Counted from the first letter of the stretch, positions 52,487 through 61,839 are shown. The stretch is 64,000 nucleotides of DNA from Cronobacter universalis NCTC 9529 (GCF_001277175.1 NZ_CP012257.1:558001-622000); one strand, 5' to 3'. Notes: generated by a model not told the origin, from the sequence alone. Translations and numbers: made by a program.

Positions 52487-53794
52487 GTGATTATCAGTCC
52501 CAGCGAAAAGATGCCCGTAGCCCGAGGGGCGGGCCGACACGCCTGGTGCGCGCTGCTCTGCGCTCTGTTGCCGGGCGTGGGCCAGTTTTATAACCGTCAG
52601 TGGCTAAAAGGCGTCACCTTTCTGGTGCTGCTGGCAAGCTTTCTCGGGGTGTTTCACGATTTCCTGCGTGTGGGGCTGTGGGGGCTCTATACGCTCGGTG
52701 AAGAGGTGCCGCGCGACAACTCCATCTTCCTGCTGGCGGAAGGGATTCTGAGCCTGCTGGTGGTGGGCTTTGGGCTGACGGTCTATTACTTCTCGCTGCG
52801 CGACGCCTGGGTGAACGGCAGGCGCCGCGACGAAGGGCTGACGCTTAACAGCGTGCGTAAACAGTATCAGCTGCTGCTCTCGGACGGCTTTCCGTATCTG
52901 ATGATTGCGCCCGGCTTTATTCTGCTGGTGTTCCTGGTGGTGTTCCCGATCCTTTTTGGCTTCGCCATCGCGTTCACCAACTACAACCTCTACCACACGC
53001 CGCCCGCGAAGCTGGTGGACTGGGTGGGGCTTAAGAACTTCGTCAATATTTTCACGCTCTCCATCTGGCGCTCGACATTCTTTGACGTGTTGCAGTGGAC
53101 GGTGGTCTGGACGCTGCTCGCCACCACGTTCCAGTGTACCGTGGGCGTGCTGCTGGCGATTCTGGTGAACCAGAAAGATCTGCGTTTTAAGCCGCTTATC
53201 CGCACCATTTTCATTCTGCCGTGGGCGGTGCCGGGCTTTGTCACCATTCTGGTGTTCGCCGGGATGTTTAACGACAGCTTCGGGGTAATTAACAACGCGA
53301 TCCTGGCGTTTTTCAACATCGCGCCGAAACCCTGGATGACCGATCCCTTCTGGACCAAAACCGCGCTCATCATGATGCAGACATGGCTTGGCTTTCCGTT
53401 TGTGTTCGCGATGACCACCGGCGTGCTCCAGGCGATTCCGGACGATTTGTATGAGGCCGCGAAAATGGACGGGGCCAGCACCTGGACGCGCCTGCGCACC
53501 ATTACGCTGCCGCTGGTGCTCTACGCGATTGCGCCCATCATCATCACGCAATACACGTTCAACTTTAACAACTTCAACATCATCTACCTGTTTAACAACG
53601 GCGGGCCTGCGGTGGCCGGCTCCAACGCGGGCGGCACCGATATTCTGGTCTCGTGGATCTACAAGCTGACGATGTCTTCGTCCCAGTACGCCATCGCCGC
53701 GACGATAACCATCCTGCTCTCCATTTTTGTGGTGGGGCTGGCGCTGTGGCAGTTCCGCGCCACGAAGTCGTTCAAAAATGACGAGACGGCATAA
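52487..53794 (+). CDS. ganF: ABC permease subunit, MalF-like
   Basis: A 435-residue inner-membrane permease starting at a GTG with AGAAGGAG 7 bases upstream. The N terminus has two hydrophobic segments and a TARP-like region (LPGVGQFYNRQWLKGVTFLV). The binding-protein-dependent transport domain follows, with the EAA loop at YEAAKMDGAS that contacts the ATPase. With GanG it forms the translocation pore for galacto-oligosaccharides. The next gene starts 9 bases after its stop. Confidence 0.9.
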   Translation: MIISPSEKMPVARGAGRHAWCALLCALLPGVGQFYNRQWLKGVTFLVLLASFLGVFHDFLRVGLWGLYTLGEEVPRDNSIFLLAEGILSLLVVGFGLTVYYFSLRDAWVNGRRRDEGLTLNSVRKQYQLLLSDGFPYLMIAPGFILLVFLVVFPILFGFAIAFTNYNLYHTPPAKLVDWVGLKNFVNIFTLSIWRSTFFDVLQWTVVWTLLATTFQCTVGVLLAILVNQKDLRFKPLIRTIFILPWAVPGFVTILVFAGMFNDSFGVINNAILAFFNIAPKPWMTDPFWTKTALIMMQTWLGFPFVFAMTTGVLQAIPDDLYEAAKMDGASTWTRLRTITLPLVLYAIAPIIITQYTFNFNNFNIIYLFNNGGPAVAGSNAGGTDILVSWIYKLTMSSSQYAIAATITILLSIFVVGLALWQFRATKSFKNDETA

Positions 53795-53803
53795 GGAGAC
53801 ACC

Positions 53804-54655
53804 ATGGCTAAAAGACAAAGCATGAAACAGGAAAAGTGGCTGCGGCTTTCGCTGTCGTGGCTGGTGATCCTGACGGTCAGCACAATCATTATCTATCCGC
53901 TGATCTGGACGGTGGGCGCGTCGCTGAACGCGGGCAACAGCCTGCTCAGCAGCTCGATAATCCCGGAAAACCTCTCGTTCCAGCACTATGCCGATCTCTT
54001 CAACGGCCAGGTGAATTACGTCACCTGGTACTGGAACTCGATGAAAATCAGCTTCATGACGATGGTGCTGACGTTAATCAGCGTCAGCTTCACCGCCTAT
54101 GCGTTCTCGCGCTTTCGCTTTAAGGGCCGCCAGAACGGGCTGATGCTGTTTCTGCTGTTGCAGATGATCCCGCAGTTTTCCGCGCTGATCGCCATTTTCG
54201 TGCTCTCGCAGCTGCTCGGGCTGATTAACAGCCACCTGGCGTTGGTGCTGATTTACGTCGCCGGGATGATCCCGATGAACACGTACCTGATGAAAGGCTA
54301 TCTGGACGCTATCCCGAAAGACCTCGATGAGTCCGCGCGCATGGACGGCGCCAGCAACTTCCGGATTTTCATCGAAATCATCATACCGCTCTCTAAACCG
54401 ATTGTGGCGGTGGTGGCGCTGTTCTCTTTTACCGGGCCGCTCGGGGATTTCATCCTCTCCAGCACCATTCTGCGCACCCCGGATAAATACACGCTGCCGA
54501 TCGGGCTCTATAACCTGGTCGCGCAAAAGATGGGCGCGAGCTACACCACCTACGCCGCGGGCGCGGTGCTGATTGCGGTGCCGGTCGCGATTCTCTATCT
54601 GGCCTTACAAAAATACTTCGTCTCCGGTCTGACCTCCGGCAGCACCAAAGGATAA
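53804..54655 (+). CDS. ganG: ABC permease subunit, MalG-like
   Basis: A 283-residue permease with AAGGAG before the ATG. Six hydrophobic segments and the EAA loop (LDESARMDGASNFRIFIEII) match MalG. It pairs with GanF. The galactanase gene starts 4 bases after its stop, so import and degradation genes are co-transcribed. Confidence 0.9.
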   Translation: MAKRQSMKQEKWLRLSLSWLVILTVSTIIIYPLIWTVGASLNAGNSLLSSSIIPENLSFQHYADLFNGQVNYVTWYWNSMKISFMTMVLTLISVSFTAYAFSRFRFKGRQNGLMLFLLLQMIPQFSALIAIFVLSQLLGLINSHLALVLIYVAGMIPMNTYLMKGYLDAIPKDLDESARMDGASNFRIFIEIIIPLSKPIVAVVALFSFTGPLGDFILSSTILRTPDKYTLPIGLYNLVAQKMGASYTTYAAGAVLIAVPVAILYLALQKYFVSGLTSGSTKG

Positions 54656-54659
54656 TCTG

Positions 54660-55859
54660 ATGAAACTGTGTAAACCCGCACTGCTTGCTGTCTCGCTGGC
54701 CTGCTGTTTTTCCGCTTTCGCCGCCAACATGACGCAGATAACGCCAAAGCCGCTTAACCTCCCGGCGGATTTTATCAAGGGCGCGGATATCTCCACGCTG
54801 CCGGAGCTGGAGCGCCAGGGCGCGAAGTTCTACGACGCCGACCACAAACAACAGGACGCGCTGACCATTCTGCGCGAGAACGGCGTGAACTACGTGCGCC
54901 TGCGCCTGTGGGTTGACCCCAAAGACAGCGCGGGCGCGCCTTACGGCGGCGGCACCAACGATCTCGCCACCACGCTTGCGCTGGCAAAGCGCGTGAAAGC
55001 GCAGGGAATGCGCCTGCTGCTCGATTTCCACTACAGCGATTTCTGGACCGACCCTGGCAAGCAGTTCAAGCCGAAAGCCTGGGAAAACCAGAATTACGAC
55101 CAGCTCAAAACCACGATCCACGACTACACCCGCGACACCATCGCCGAATTCAAAAAGGCGGGCGTGCTGCCGGATATGGTGCAGATCGGCAATGAAATTA
55201 ACGGCGGCATTCTGTGGCCGGAAGGCAAAAGCTGGGGGCAGGGCGGCGGCGAGTTTGATCGTCTCGCGGGCCTGCTCAACGCCGCCATCAGCGGCCTGCG
55301 CGAAAACCTGACCCAGGGCGAGCAGGTGAAAATCATGCTGCATCTGGCCGAAGGCACCAAAAACGACACCTTCCGCTGGTGGTTCGATGAAATCACCAAA
55401 CGCCAGGTGCCGTTCGATGTGATTGGGCTCTCGATGTACACCTACTGGAACGGCCCCATCAGCGCGCTGAAAGCCAACATGGACGACATCAGCAAGCGCT
55501 ACAACAAAGATGTGATTGTGGTGGAAGCCGCCTATGCGTACACGCTGGAGAACTGCGACAACGCCGAAAACAGCTTCCAGCAGAAAGAGGAAAAAGAGGG
55601 CGGCTACCCGGCGACAGTGCAGGGCCAGTACGACTACGTGCATGACCTGATGCAGAGCGTGGCGAACGTCGAAAACCATCGCGGCAAAGGCATTTTCTAC
55701 TGGGAGCCGGCCTGGATTGCCGTACCGGGGAACACCTGGGCGACGCCTGCGGGCATGAAATATATCCATGACGAATGGAAAACCGGCAACGCCCGCGAAA
55801 ACCAGGCGTTTTTCGATTGCCACGGCAACGTGCTGCCATCGGTAAAAGTCTTTAATTAA
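54660..55859 (+). CDS. ganB: Arabinogalactan endo-beta-1,4-galactanase (GH53)
   Basis: A 399-residue exported enzyme that cuts beta-1,4-galactan side chains of pectin into oligosaccharides. A signal peptide (cleavage after FAA, residue 22) is followed by the GH53 barrel. Catalytic acid/base Glu179 lies in VQIGNEINGG and nucleophile Glu289 in VIVVEAAYAY; GADIST and FHYSDFWTDP are further family motifs. It probably acts in the periplasm or outside, feeding the LamB-like porin and the ABC importer encoded nearby. A REP-like stem-loop follows at 55892-55921. Confidence 0.93.
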   Translation: MKLCKPALLAVSLACCFSAFAANMTQITPKPLNLPADFIKGADISTLPELERQGAKFYDADHKQQDALTILRENGVNYVRLRLWVDPKDSAGAPYGGGTNDLATTLALAKRVKAQGMRLLLDFHYSDFWTDPGKQFKPKAWENQNYDQLKTTIHDYTRDTIAEFKKAGVLPDMVQIGNEINGGILWPEGKSWGQGGGEFDRLAGLLNAAISGLRENLTQGEQVKIMLHLAEGTKNDTFRWWFDEITKRQVPFDVIGLSMYTYWNGPISALKANMDDISKRYNKDVIVVEAAYAYTLENCDNAENSFQQKEEKEGGYPATVQGQYDYVHDLMQSVANVENHRGKGIFYWEPAWIAVPGNTWATPAGMKYIHDEWKTGNARENQAFFDCHGNVLPSVKVFN

Positions 55860-55891
55860 TCCTTTTTATTCCATTTATACCCTGATGCTTT

Positions 55892-55921
55892 CACCCGGCA
55901 GGCCGCGACGCCCGCCGGGTG
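55892..55921. repeat. REP-like stem-loop between ganB and ganA
   Basis: CACCCGGC pairs with GCCGGGTG around a 14-base GC-rich loop. It resembles enterobacterial REP elements and may protect the upstream message. Confidence 0.55.
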
Positions 55922-55957
55922 ACGCCGGACGGGTATGCCGTATCAGGAAGCCTGTCA

Positions 55958-58018
55958 ATGAACAAATTTGCGCCTTTAAGTCCGAAGGTCAGCGCCCTTT
56001 TGCACGGCGCGGACTATAACCCGGAGCAGTGGGAGAACTACCCCGGCACGGTAGAGAGCGATATCGCCATGATGCAGCAGGCGAAATGCAACGTGATGTC
56101 GGTGGGCATTTTTAGCTGGGCGAAACTGGAGCCTGAAGAGGGCGTGTTCCGCTTCGAGTGGCTCGACGAGATCATCGACAAGCTGTATCAGGGCGGCATT
56201 CACGTGTTTCTCGCCACGCCGAGCGGCGCGCGTCCGGCCTGGATGTCGCAGAAATACCCGCAGGTGCTGCGCGTCGGGCGCGACCGCGTTCCGGCGCTGC
56301 ATGGCGGCCGTCATAACCACTGCATGAGTTCGCCGGTCTATCGCGACAAAACCGCCACCATCAACCGCCTGCTGGCGGAGCGTTACGCGCACCATCCGGC
56401 GGTGCTCGGCTGGCATATCTCCAACGAATATGGCGGCGAGTGTCATTGCGATTTATGCCAGGAAAATTTCCGCGGCTGGCTGAAAGCGCGCTACGGCACG
56501 CTCGATAAACTGAACGAAGCCTGGTGGAGCACCTTCTGGAGCCACACCTTTACCGACTGGTCGCAGATTGAATCTCCGGCGCCGCAGGGCGAAAACTCTA
56601 TTCACGGCCTGAACCTCGACTGGCGGCGCTTTAACACCGCGCAGGTGACCGATTTCTGCCGTCACGAACTGGCCCCGCTGAAGGCGGTGAACCCGGAATT
56701 ACCGGCCACCACCAACTTTATGGAGTATTTCTACGATTACGACTACTGGCAGCTCGCCGAGCCGCTCGATTTTATCTCCTGGGACAGCTACCCGATGTGG
56801 CACCGCGATAAAGACGAAACCGAGCTTGCCTGCTATACCGCGATGTACCACGACCTGATGCGCACCTTAAAGCACGGCAAACCGTTCGTGCTGATGGAAT
56901 CGACGCCGGGCACCACCAACTGGCAGCCCACCAGCAAGCTGAAAAAGCCGGGCATGCATATTCTTTCTTCGCTCCAGGCGGTGGCGCACGGCGCGGATTC
57001 GGTGCAGTACTTCCAGTGGCGCAAGAGCCGCGGATCGGTGGAGAAATTCCACGGCGCGGTGGTGGATCACGTCGGCCATCTCGACACCCGTATCGGGCGC
57101 GAAGTGGCGCAGCTTGGCGATATCTTAAGCCAGCTTGATCCGGTGGTCGGCGCGCGCGTGGATGCGCAGGTGGCGGTGATTTTCGACTGGGAAAGCCGCT
57201 GGGCGATGGATGACGCGCAGGGGCCGCGCAACCTGGGGCTGGAGTATGAAAAAACCGTCGCCGAGCACTACCGGCCCTTCTGGGAGCAGGGGATCGCGGT
57301 CGATATCATTAACGCCGACGCCGATCTCAGCGGCTATAAACTGGTTATCGCGCCGATGCTCTACATGGTGCGCGACGGGTTTGCGCAGCGCGCCGAAGCC
57401 TTTGTCGAACAGGGCGGCCATTTCGTGACGACCTACTGGAGCGGCATCGTCAACGAGACCGATCTCTGCCATCTCGGCGGCTTCCCCGGCCCGCTGCGTA
57501 AGCTGCTGGGCATCTGGGCGGAAGAGATCGACTGCCTCGCCGACGGCGAACGCAACCTGATTCAGGGGCTCGCGGGCAACGAGGCTGGCTTGCAGGGGCC
57601 GTATCAGGTGCGCCATCTGTGCGATCTTATCCACACCGAAGGCGCGACGGCGCTCGCCACCTACCGCGACGATTTCTATGCCGGACGCGCGGCGGTGACG
57701 GTGAACGCGTTTGGCGCGGGCAAAGCCTGGTATGTGGCCTCGCGTAACGATCTCGCCTTCCAGCGCGATTTCTTCGGCAACATCATTAACGAGTTGTCGC
57801 TTACGCGCGCGCTGGCGGCGGATTTCCCGCCGGGCGTCACCGCGCATGCCCGCCACGATGGCGAATCCGCGTTTATTTTTGTTGAAAACTACACCGGCGC
57901 GCCGCAGTCGGTGACGCTGCCGGAGGGCTGCGCCGATATGCTGACCGGCGACGCGCTGAGCGGCAGGCTGTCGCTCGCCCCGTGGGGCTGTCGCATTCTG
58001 CGCCGCCGCCTCGCCTGA
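55958..58018 (+). CDS. ganA: Beta-galactosidase (GH42)
   Basis: A 686-residue cytoplasmic enzyme that hydrolyses imported galacto-oligosaccharides to galactose. The GH42 catalytic acid/base is in HISNEYGGECHC and the nucleophile in VLMESTPGTTNW. The zinc-site cysteines (CHCDLCQENF) and the trimerisation-type middle domain are present, and the length is normal. The ATG at 55958 has AGGAAG upstream; the longer frame from 55919 does not. It is the last enzyme gene of the ganEFGBA run and is followed by a strong terminator. Confidence 0.93.
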   Translation: MNKFAPLSPKVSALLHGADYNPEQWENYPGTVESDIAMMQQAKCNVMSVGIFSWAKLEPEEGVFRFEWLDEIIDKLYQGGIHVFLATPSGARPAWMSQKYPQVLRVGRDRVPALHGGRHNHCMSSPVYRDKTATINRLLAERYAHHPAVLGWHISNEYGGECHCDLCQENFRGWLKARYGTLDKLNEAWWSTFWSHTFTDWSQIESPAPQGENSIHGLNLDWRRFNTAQVTDFCRHELAPLKAVNPELPATTNFMEYFYDYDYWQLAEPLDFISWDSYPMWHRDKDETELACYTAMYHDLMRTLKHGKPFVLMESTPGTTNWQPTSKLKKPGMHILSSLQAVAHGADSVQYFQWRKSRGSVEKFHGAVVDHVGHLDTRIGREVAQLGDILSQLDPVVGARVDAQVAVIFDWESRWAMDDAQGPRNLGLEYEKTVAEHYRPFWEQGIAVDIINADADLSGYKLVIAPMLYMVRDGFAQRAEAFVEQGGHFVTTYWSGIVNETDLCHLGGFPGPLRKLLGIWAEEIDCLADGERNLIQGLAGNEAGLQGPYQVRHLCDLIHTEGATALATYRDDFYAGRAAVTVNAFGAGKAWYVASRNDLAFQRDFFGNIINELSLTRALAADFPPGVTAHARHDGESAFIFVENYTGAPQSVTLPEGCADMLTGDALSGRLSLAPWGCRILRRRLA

Positions 58019-58030
58019 GTTGTTCCCTGC

Positions 58031-58060
58031 GCGCCCGTTCACCCGAACGGGCGCTTTTTT
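58031..58060 (+). terminator. Strong intrinsic terminator after ganA
   Basis: GCGCCCGTTC pairs with GAACGGGCGC around ACCC, followed by six T. This is a textbook terminator. Confidence 0.92.
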
Positions 58061-58087
58061 ATTATCTGGTCTGAAAAAGGAGCCGCT

Positions 58088-58405
58088 ATGGTTAGCCTGA
58101 AATCGTTTCTGCACCACGTCACCCGCCCGCAGCCCGCCACTACCCAGACGTTAACCGAAGAGGAGCGCGCGCAGATCGCGCGTCTGGTGGCGGATTTCGG
58201 CGGGCAGGAGAATATCGAGAGCGTGGACGCCTGCATGACGCGTCTGCGCGTCAAAGTCAAAGAGCTCACCCGCGTCGATACCGAGGCGTTGCAGTCGGAA
58301 GGGGCGTTGGGCGTGATTATTCTCGGCCAGGAAGTCCATGCGATCTTCGGCAAGCAATCCGACGCGCTGCGCAAACTGCTGGATGAGCGTTTCAGAAACG
58401 CGTGA
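58088..58405 (+). CDS. Orphan PTS EIIB domain protein (glucose family)
   Basis: A 105-residue protein consisting of one EIIB domain of the glucose/sucrose PTS family plus a short N-terminal extension. The phospho-cysteine Cys49 lies in the conserved DACMTRLRVKVKE motif, and the GALGVIILGQEVHAIFG element follows. No EIIC membrane domain or EIIA is nearby. It may be a regulator that links phospho-transfer state to the galactan genes, or accept phosphate from another EIIA; both are inferences. It lies downstream of the ganA terminator. Confidence 0.85.
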   Translation: MVSLKSFLHHVTRPQPATTQTLTEEERAQIARLVADFGGQENIESVDACMTRLRVKVKELTRVDTEALQSEGALGVIILGQEVHAIFGKQSDALRKLLDERFRNA

Positions 58406-58406
58406 T

Positions 58407-58443
58407 AAAAAAACGGGATAACCCTGCATAAAAGGTTATCCCG
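58407..58443 (-). terminator. Terminator for the leftward porin transcript
   Basis: CGGGATAACC pairs with GGTTATCCCG around a 10-base loop. On the minus strand it is followed by seven T (complement of 58407-58413). It may also end the EIIB transcript. Confidence 0.75.
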
Positions 58444-58612
58444 CAAAAGGCAACGAGGGTGCATCAGCGGCTGTGACGCCGTGATGGCAGTGCCATAACT
58501 CAGAGATACAACGCTTACTTCCGCGTGTCTGTATCAGACAACGCCTGCGGGCAACGGTTTCGGGCCGCCGCCCACGCCGCCTGACGCGTGGTTAACGTCA
58601 GGCACTACTTTC

Positions 58613-59881
58613 TTACCACCAGGCCTCGACCTGAACGCCGAAGTTCCAGGTGTCGTCCGCCGTGCCGTCCTGCAGGGATTTACCGTTCTGCGAATCATTC
58701 AGATAAGAGGCGAACACGCGCAGTTCCGGGCGAGACATAAAATCCGGGCCATCGGCGAGGCCGAGCGCAATGGTATATTTCTCGCCGCTCTGCTTGTAAT
58801 GCGTGCCGTTGTTATAGGTGTCTTTCTGGTAAAACCCGCCCACTTCCCCGATGAGGCGCACATACTGCGTGAACTGATACTGGCCGCGGCCTACCAGCGA
58901 GAGAAGGCGCGATTTATCGGTCGTGGCGGTGGTGTCGTCCGCCGAGCCCCAGGTCAGCACATGGTTAAAGGAGAACCTGTCGGTGATCGGAATCAGACCG
59001 GTGTTGATCACGCGATAGCCGGTGGCGTCGTTAACGTAGTTCCACATGTCATACCAGCCGCCGCCCTGCGAGACCATGTTCTGCGCGAGGCCCTTGTTGG
59101 CATACTGCAACACCAGTTTGTTATAGCCGCCGAGCATGTCCTGGCTGATTTCGCCGGTCAGCATGACGCCGTTGTCGGCTTCATACAGGCCGCCGTACTC
59201 TTTCTGTTTGTCGGTCGGGTTCGGCATGGCGTAGTCGATGCCAAACTCCGTCCAGGCGCCTGTCCACGGCTTCCAGCCCGCGTAGCGCAGATCCAGATAG
59301 TTGATGTTAACGTCGTTATCGCCATCCACGCGGTAGTCCAGATCGTTGGCGTCGCCGCGGATCCACGCGAAGGAGACCGCGCCAGGGCCTACGGTGTAGT
59401 TTTCGATCCCGGCGCCGGAGCCGGAGATATTCCAGTATTTGGTATCGATGATGTGCAGATCGTGGCGCTGGTAGTAGCGCTTGCCGCCCCAGATCACCGC
59501 GTTCGGATCGCCCGGAACCAGCCCTTTAATTTGCAGATTTAACTGCCGCAGGCCGAACTGGGCGTCGTCGTTAAGGGTGCTTTCACTGTCGTTGGAGCCG
59601 TCGGACACCATGCTGACCATGCTGTCGACATAAAAACTGACTTCATCTTTTTTGTAGACTTCAGAGCCCAGTTCAACCTCGCCGTAGGTGTCGGTTTCGT
59701 TACCGAGACGCCCCAGTTTGTTTTTCTGCCACTCTTCCTGGCCACCGTCCTGCGAGACGCCCACGCCGCCACGCAAATAGCCATGAAAATCAATAGGTAC
59801 AGAAGATGAAGCCGCCAGCAGGCAAGGAGAAGTCAGCGCGGCGGCTAACGCAACGGCCACTGTGCGTAGCGTAGTGTTCAT
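58613..59881 (-). CDS. LamB-like outer-membrane porin for galacto-oligosaccharides
   Basis: A 422-residue maltoporin-family protein. A signal peptide (cleavage after LLA, about residue 24) is followed by the LamB opening FHGYLRGGVGVSQDGGQEEW, and the chain ends in the aromatic C-terminal strand (WNFGVQVEAWW) needed for barrel assembly. Divergent from ganR with operator-like sites between them, it is the likely outer-membrane entry for galactan fragments. The specificity is inferred from context. GAGG precedes the ATG. Confidence 0.9.
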   Translation of the reverse strand: MNTTLRTVAVALAAALTSPCLLAASSSVPIDFHGYLRGGVGVSQDGGQEEWQKNKLGRLGNETDTYGEVELGSEVYKKDEVSFYVDSMVSMVSDGSNDSESTLNDDAQFGLRQLNLQIKGLVPGDPNAVIWGGKRYYQRHDLHIIDTKYWNISGSGAGIENYTVGPGAVSFAWIRGDANDLDYRVDGDNDVNINYLDLRYAGWKPWTGAWTEFGIDYAMPNPTDKQKEYGGLYEADNGVMLTGEISQDMLGGYNKLVLQYANKGLAQNMVSQGGGWYDMWNYVNDATGYRVINTGLIPITDRFSFNHVLTWGSADDTTATTDKSRLLSLVGRGQYQFTQYVRLIGEVGGFYQKDTYNNGTHYKQSGEKYTIALGLADGPDFMSRPELRVFASYLNDSQNGKSLQDGTADDTWNFGVQVEAWW

Positions 59882-59900
59882 AGTAACCTCTTTTATTGTT

Positions 59901-59919
59901 TTGTATTACGTTCACATAA
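59901..59919. promoter_or_regulatory. Candidate GanR operator 2 (porin side)
   Basis: TTGTATTACGTTCACATAA. Its segment GTATTACGTTCACATAA matches the complement of 60040-60056 at 14 of 17 positions and shares GTATTACGT with the site at 50885. Confidence 0.55.
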
Positions 59920-60039
59920 CCGAAGCCATAAGACGCCTTTGCGAAATATCAGGCAATTTTGATCTTAATTAATTGTGACTCAGTGCAAATAAATCAGGCG
60001 TTTTTGTAACAAATGGTGATGCTTCTCACGAGTTTTATG

Positions 60040-60056
60040 TATTGTGAACGTAGTAC
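60040..60056. promoter_or_regulatory. Candidate GanR operator 3 (ganR side)
   Basis: TATTGTGAACGTAGTAC; the complement GTACTACGTTCACAATA repeats the motif before the porin gene in inverted orientation. The TTGTGA half fits the LacI-like recognition helix of GanR. Confidence 0.55.
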
Positions 60057-60153
60057 TTAAGTCAGAGGAAGGATAACGGCGATTTGTGCAGAAAAGGTTT
60101 TTCCGGCTGGCCCCTGTTACAATCAGCCCAGCCCACGAAAAAGGAACCGGAAC

Positions 60154-61227
60154 ATGAAGTCTAAAAGCGCCACACTGGAAGACGTCGCCCGCCACGCGGG
60201 GGTTTCCTACCAGACGGTGTCTCGTGTACTGAATAAGTCTGCGAATGTCTCTGAAGCCACGCGCCGCAAGGTGGAAGAGGCGATCGCGCATCTGCGTTAT
60301 GTGCCTAACCGGCTGGCGCAGCAGCTGGTCGGCAAGCAGAGCATGACGCTTGGCCTGGTCACCACGTCGCTTGCGTTACATGCGCCGTCGCAGGTGGCGG
60401 CGGCGGTGAAACGTTACGCGAATCTGGATGGCTACCAGGTGTTGATCTCGATGATCGATGAGAACGTCAGCCAGGGAATTCAGGATTCCATCAACGAACT
60501 CAAGTCCCAGCTGGTGGATAAGGTTATCATTAACGTGCCGCTGGAGACGCAGGAGGCGGAGAAAATCGCCGCCGATAACGACGACATTCTGTGCCTGTTC
60601 CTGGATGTGGACCCGTACAGCTCGGTGTTTAACGTCTCTTTTAATCCGGCGGACGGCACGCGCGCGAGCGTGAAGTATTTATACGAGCTGGGGCATCGCG
60701 ATATCGCGCTGCTGGCCGGCCCGGAGCGCTCGGTCTCCGCCCGGCTGCGCCTCAAAAGTTGGCTTGAGACGCTGGAGAGCTACGGCTTAACGCCGGTGAG
60801 CGTGTTGCATGGCAACTGGGACGCGCAGAGCGGCTACGCGGGCGCGCTGCAAATGTTGCGCGAGGCGCCGCATTTCACCGCCGTGCTGGTGGCGAACGAT
60901 CAGATGGCGCTTGGCGTGCTGAGCGCGTTTCATCAGCAGCAGCTCTCCATTCCGGGCCAGAAATCGGTGATCGGCTATGACGACACTTACGAAAGCTCGT
61001 TTTTCTATCCGGCGCTCACCACCGTCTCGCTCGATCTCGACATGCAGGGTAAAGAGGCGGTGCGGCGGTTGCTGGAAGCGAGCGAAAGCGACGCCTCGCG
61101 GCTTTCTTCCATTCTCCCGGCGCGGCTGGTAATTCGCCACTCCACCGGCCCGCGTGAAGACGACGCGCCGGATATGCGCAAAATCGCCGATGAGCTGCGG
61201 CTTATCGCAAGCCGTCTCAGCCAGTAA
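60154..61227 (+). CDS. ganR: LacI-family repressor of the galactan genes
   Basis: A 357-residue regulator. The helix-turn-helix spans residues 8-27, with recognition residues YQTVSR (19-24) identical to those of E. coli LacI, followed by the hinge (VPNRLAQQLVGK) and a sugar-binding core (LALHAPSQV, GYDDTYESS). It should repress the porin and gan operons until a galactoside binds. The LacI-like helix fits the TTGTGA half-sites found upstream. AAAGGAAC precedes the ATG. A GC-rich hairpin at 61244-61271 follows the stop. Confidence 0.9.
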   Translation: MKSKSATLEDVARHAGVSYQTVSRVLNKSANVSEATRRKVEEAIAHLRYVPNRLAQQLVGKQSMTLGLVTTSLALHAPSQVAAAVKRYANLDGYQVLISMIDENVSQGIQDSINELKSQLVDKVIINVPLETQEAEKIAADNDDILCLFLDVDPYSSVFNVSFNPADGTRASVKYLYELGHRDIALLAGPERSVSARLRLKSWLETLESYGLTPVSVLHGNWDAQSGYAGALQMLREAPHFTAVLVANDQMALGVLSAFHQQQLSIPGQKSVIGYDDTYESSFFYPALTTVSLDLDMQGKEAVRRLLEASESDASRLSSILPARLVIRHSTGPREDDAPDMRKIADELRLIASRLSQ

Positions 61228-61311
61228 TCACGCCTGATTATCACGGGCCGCGCAGCCTGTGCCGCGGCCCGCGCCTTTCGCAATCCATGCTTTTCCTCCG
61301 CCTGTTTCTTG

Positions 61312-61331
61312 ATACTTACCCTGATAAGTAT
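61312..61331. promoter_or_regulatory. Candidate operator of the MarR-type regulator
   Basis: ATACTTACCCTGATAAGTAT has ATACTTA and TAAGTAT arms around CCCTGA, a palindrome of MarR-family size, 36 bases before the regulator start. It suggests autoregulation of the three-gene operon. Confidence 0.6.
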
Positions 61332-61366
61332 TAAGTTGCCCTCCCGCTAACCGAAGGGAGCCCCCG

Positions 61367-61837
61367 ATGACAGAAGATGAACGGTTCGCCCGCCGTCCGA
61401 TGGGCATGCGCATGGCGATGATAGTGCGTCAGTGGCGCGCCATTATTGATAGTGCGATTACCGACACCGGCCTGACGCAGTCTGGCTGGACGGTGCTGAT
61501 GCAGCTCGATCAGCAGGGGGATAATCTTTCGATCAGCGAACTGGCGCAGGTGCAGGGCATTGAACTGCCGCCGCTGATGCGCACCCTGGCGTGCCTTGAA
61601 AGTAAAGGTTTGCTGGTGCGTACTACGTCACCCTGGGACAAACGCATTCGCCTGGTTTCTCTTACCGACGATGGGCGGGCGATGCTTGCCACGCTCAATA
61701 CGGTGGTTGCGCGCTACCAGGCGCGCGTGTCACACAATATTCCCGCGCAGGATATGGACATCTTCAGCGACACCTTAAACCAGATCGCGCGTAATCTGCG
61801 CACGATCCGCGACGAAGACGCTAACAACGCACAATAA
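61367..61837 (+). CDS. MarR/SlyA-type transcriptional regulator
   Basis: A 156-residue winged-helix regulator with AGGGAG upstream. The DNA-binding domain spans about 45-95 (ISELAQVQGIELPPLMRTLA, then the wing SPWDKRIRLVSLTDDG). It heads an operon with a membrane-fusion protein and a DUF2955 membrane protein; the HlyD start lies 2 bases past its stop. It probably represses this efflux operon and responds to a small aromatic compound, by analogy with related MarR-efflux pairs. Confidence 0.87.
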   Translation: MTEDERFARRPMGMRMAMIVRQWRAIIDSAITDTGLTQSGWTVLMQLDQQGDNLSISELAQVQGIELPPLMRTLACLESKGLLVRTTSPWDKRIRLVSLTDDGRAMLATLNTVVARYQARVSHNIPAQDMDIFSDTLNQIARNLRTIRDEDANNAQ

Positions 61838-61839
61838 CT

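Noticed and set aside
52604..53986. Minus-strand 460-codon open frame across ganF
   Set aside because: A GC-rich shadow of ganF/ganG; the composition (His/Gln/Arg-rich) is not protein-like and the sense-strand genes are certain.
54450..55823. Minus-strand 457-codon open frame across ganB
   Set aside because: Antisense to the clear GH53 galactanase gene; long frames opposite GC-rich genes are expected.
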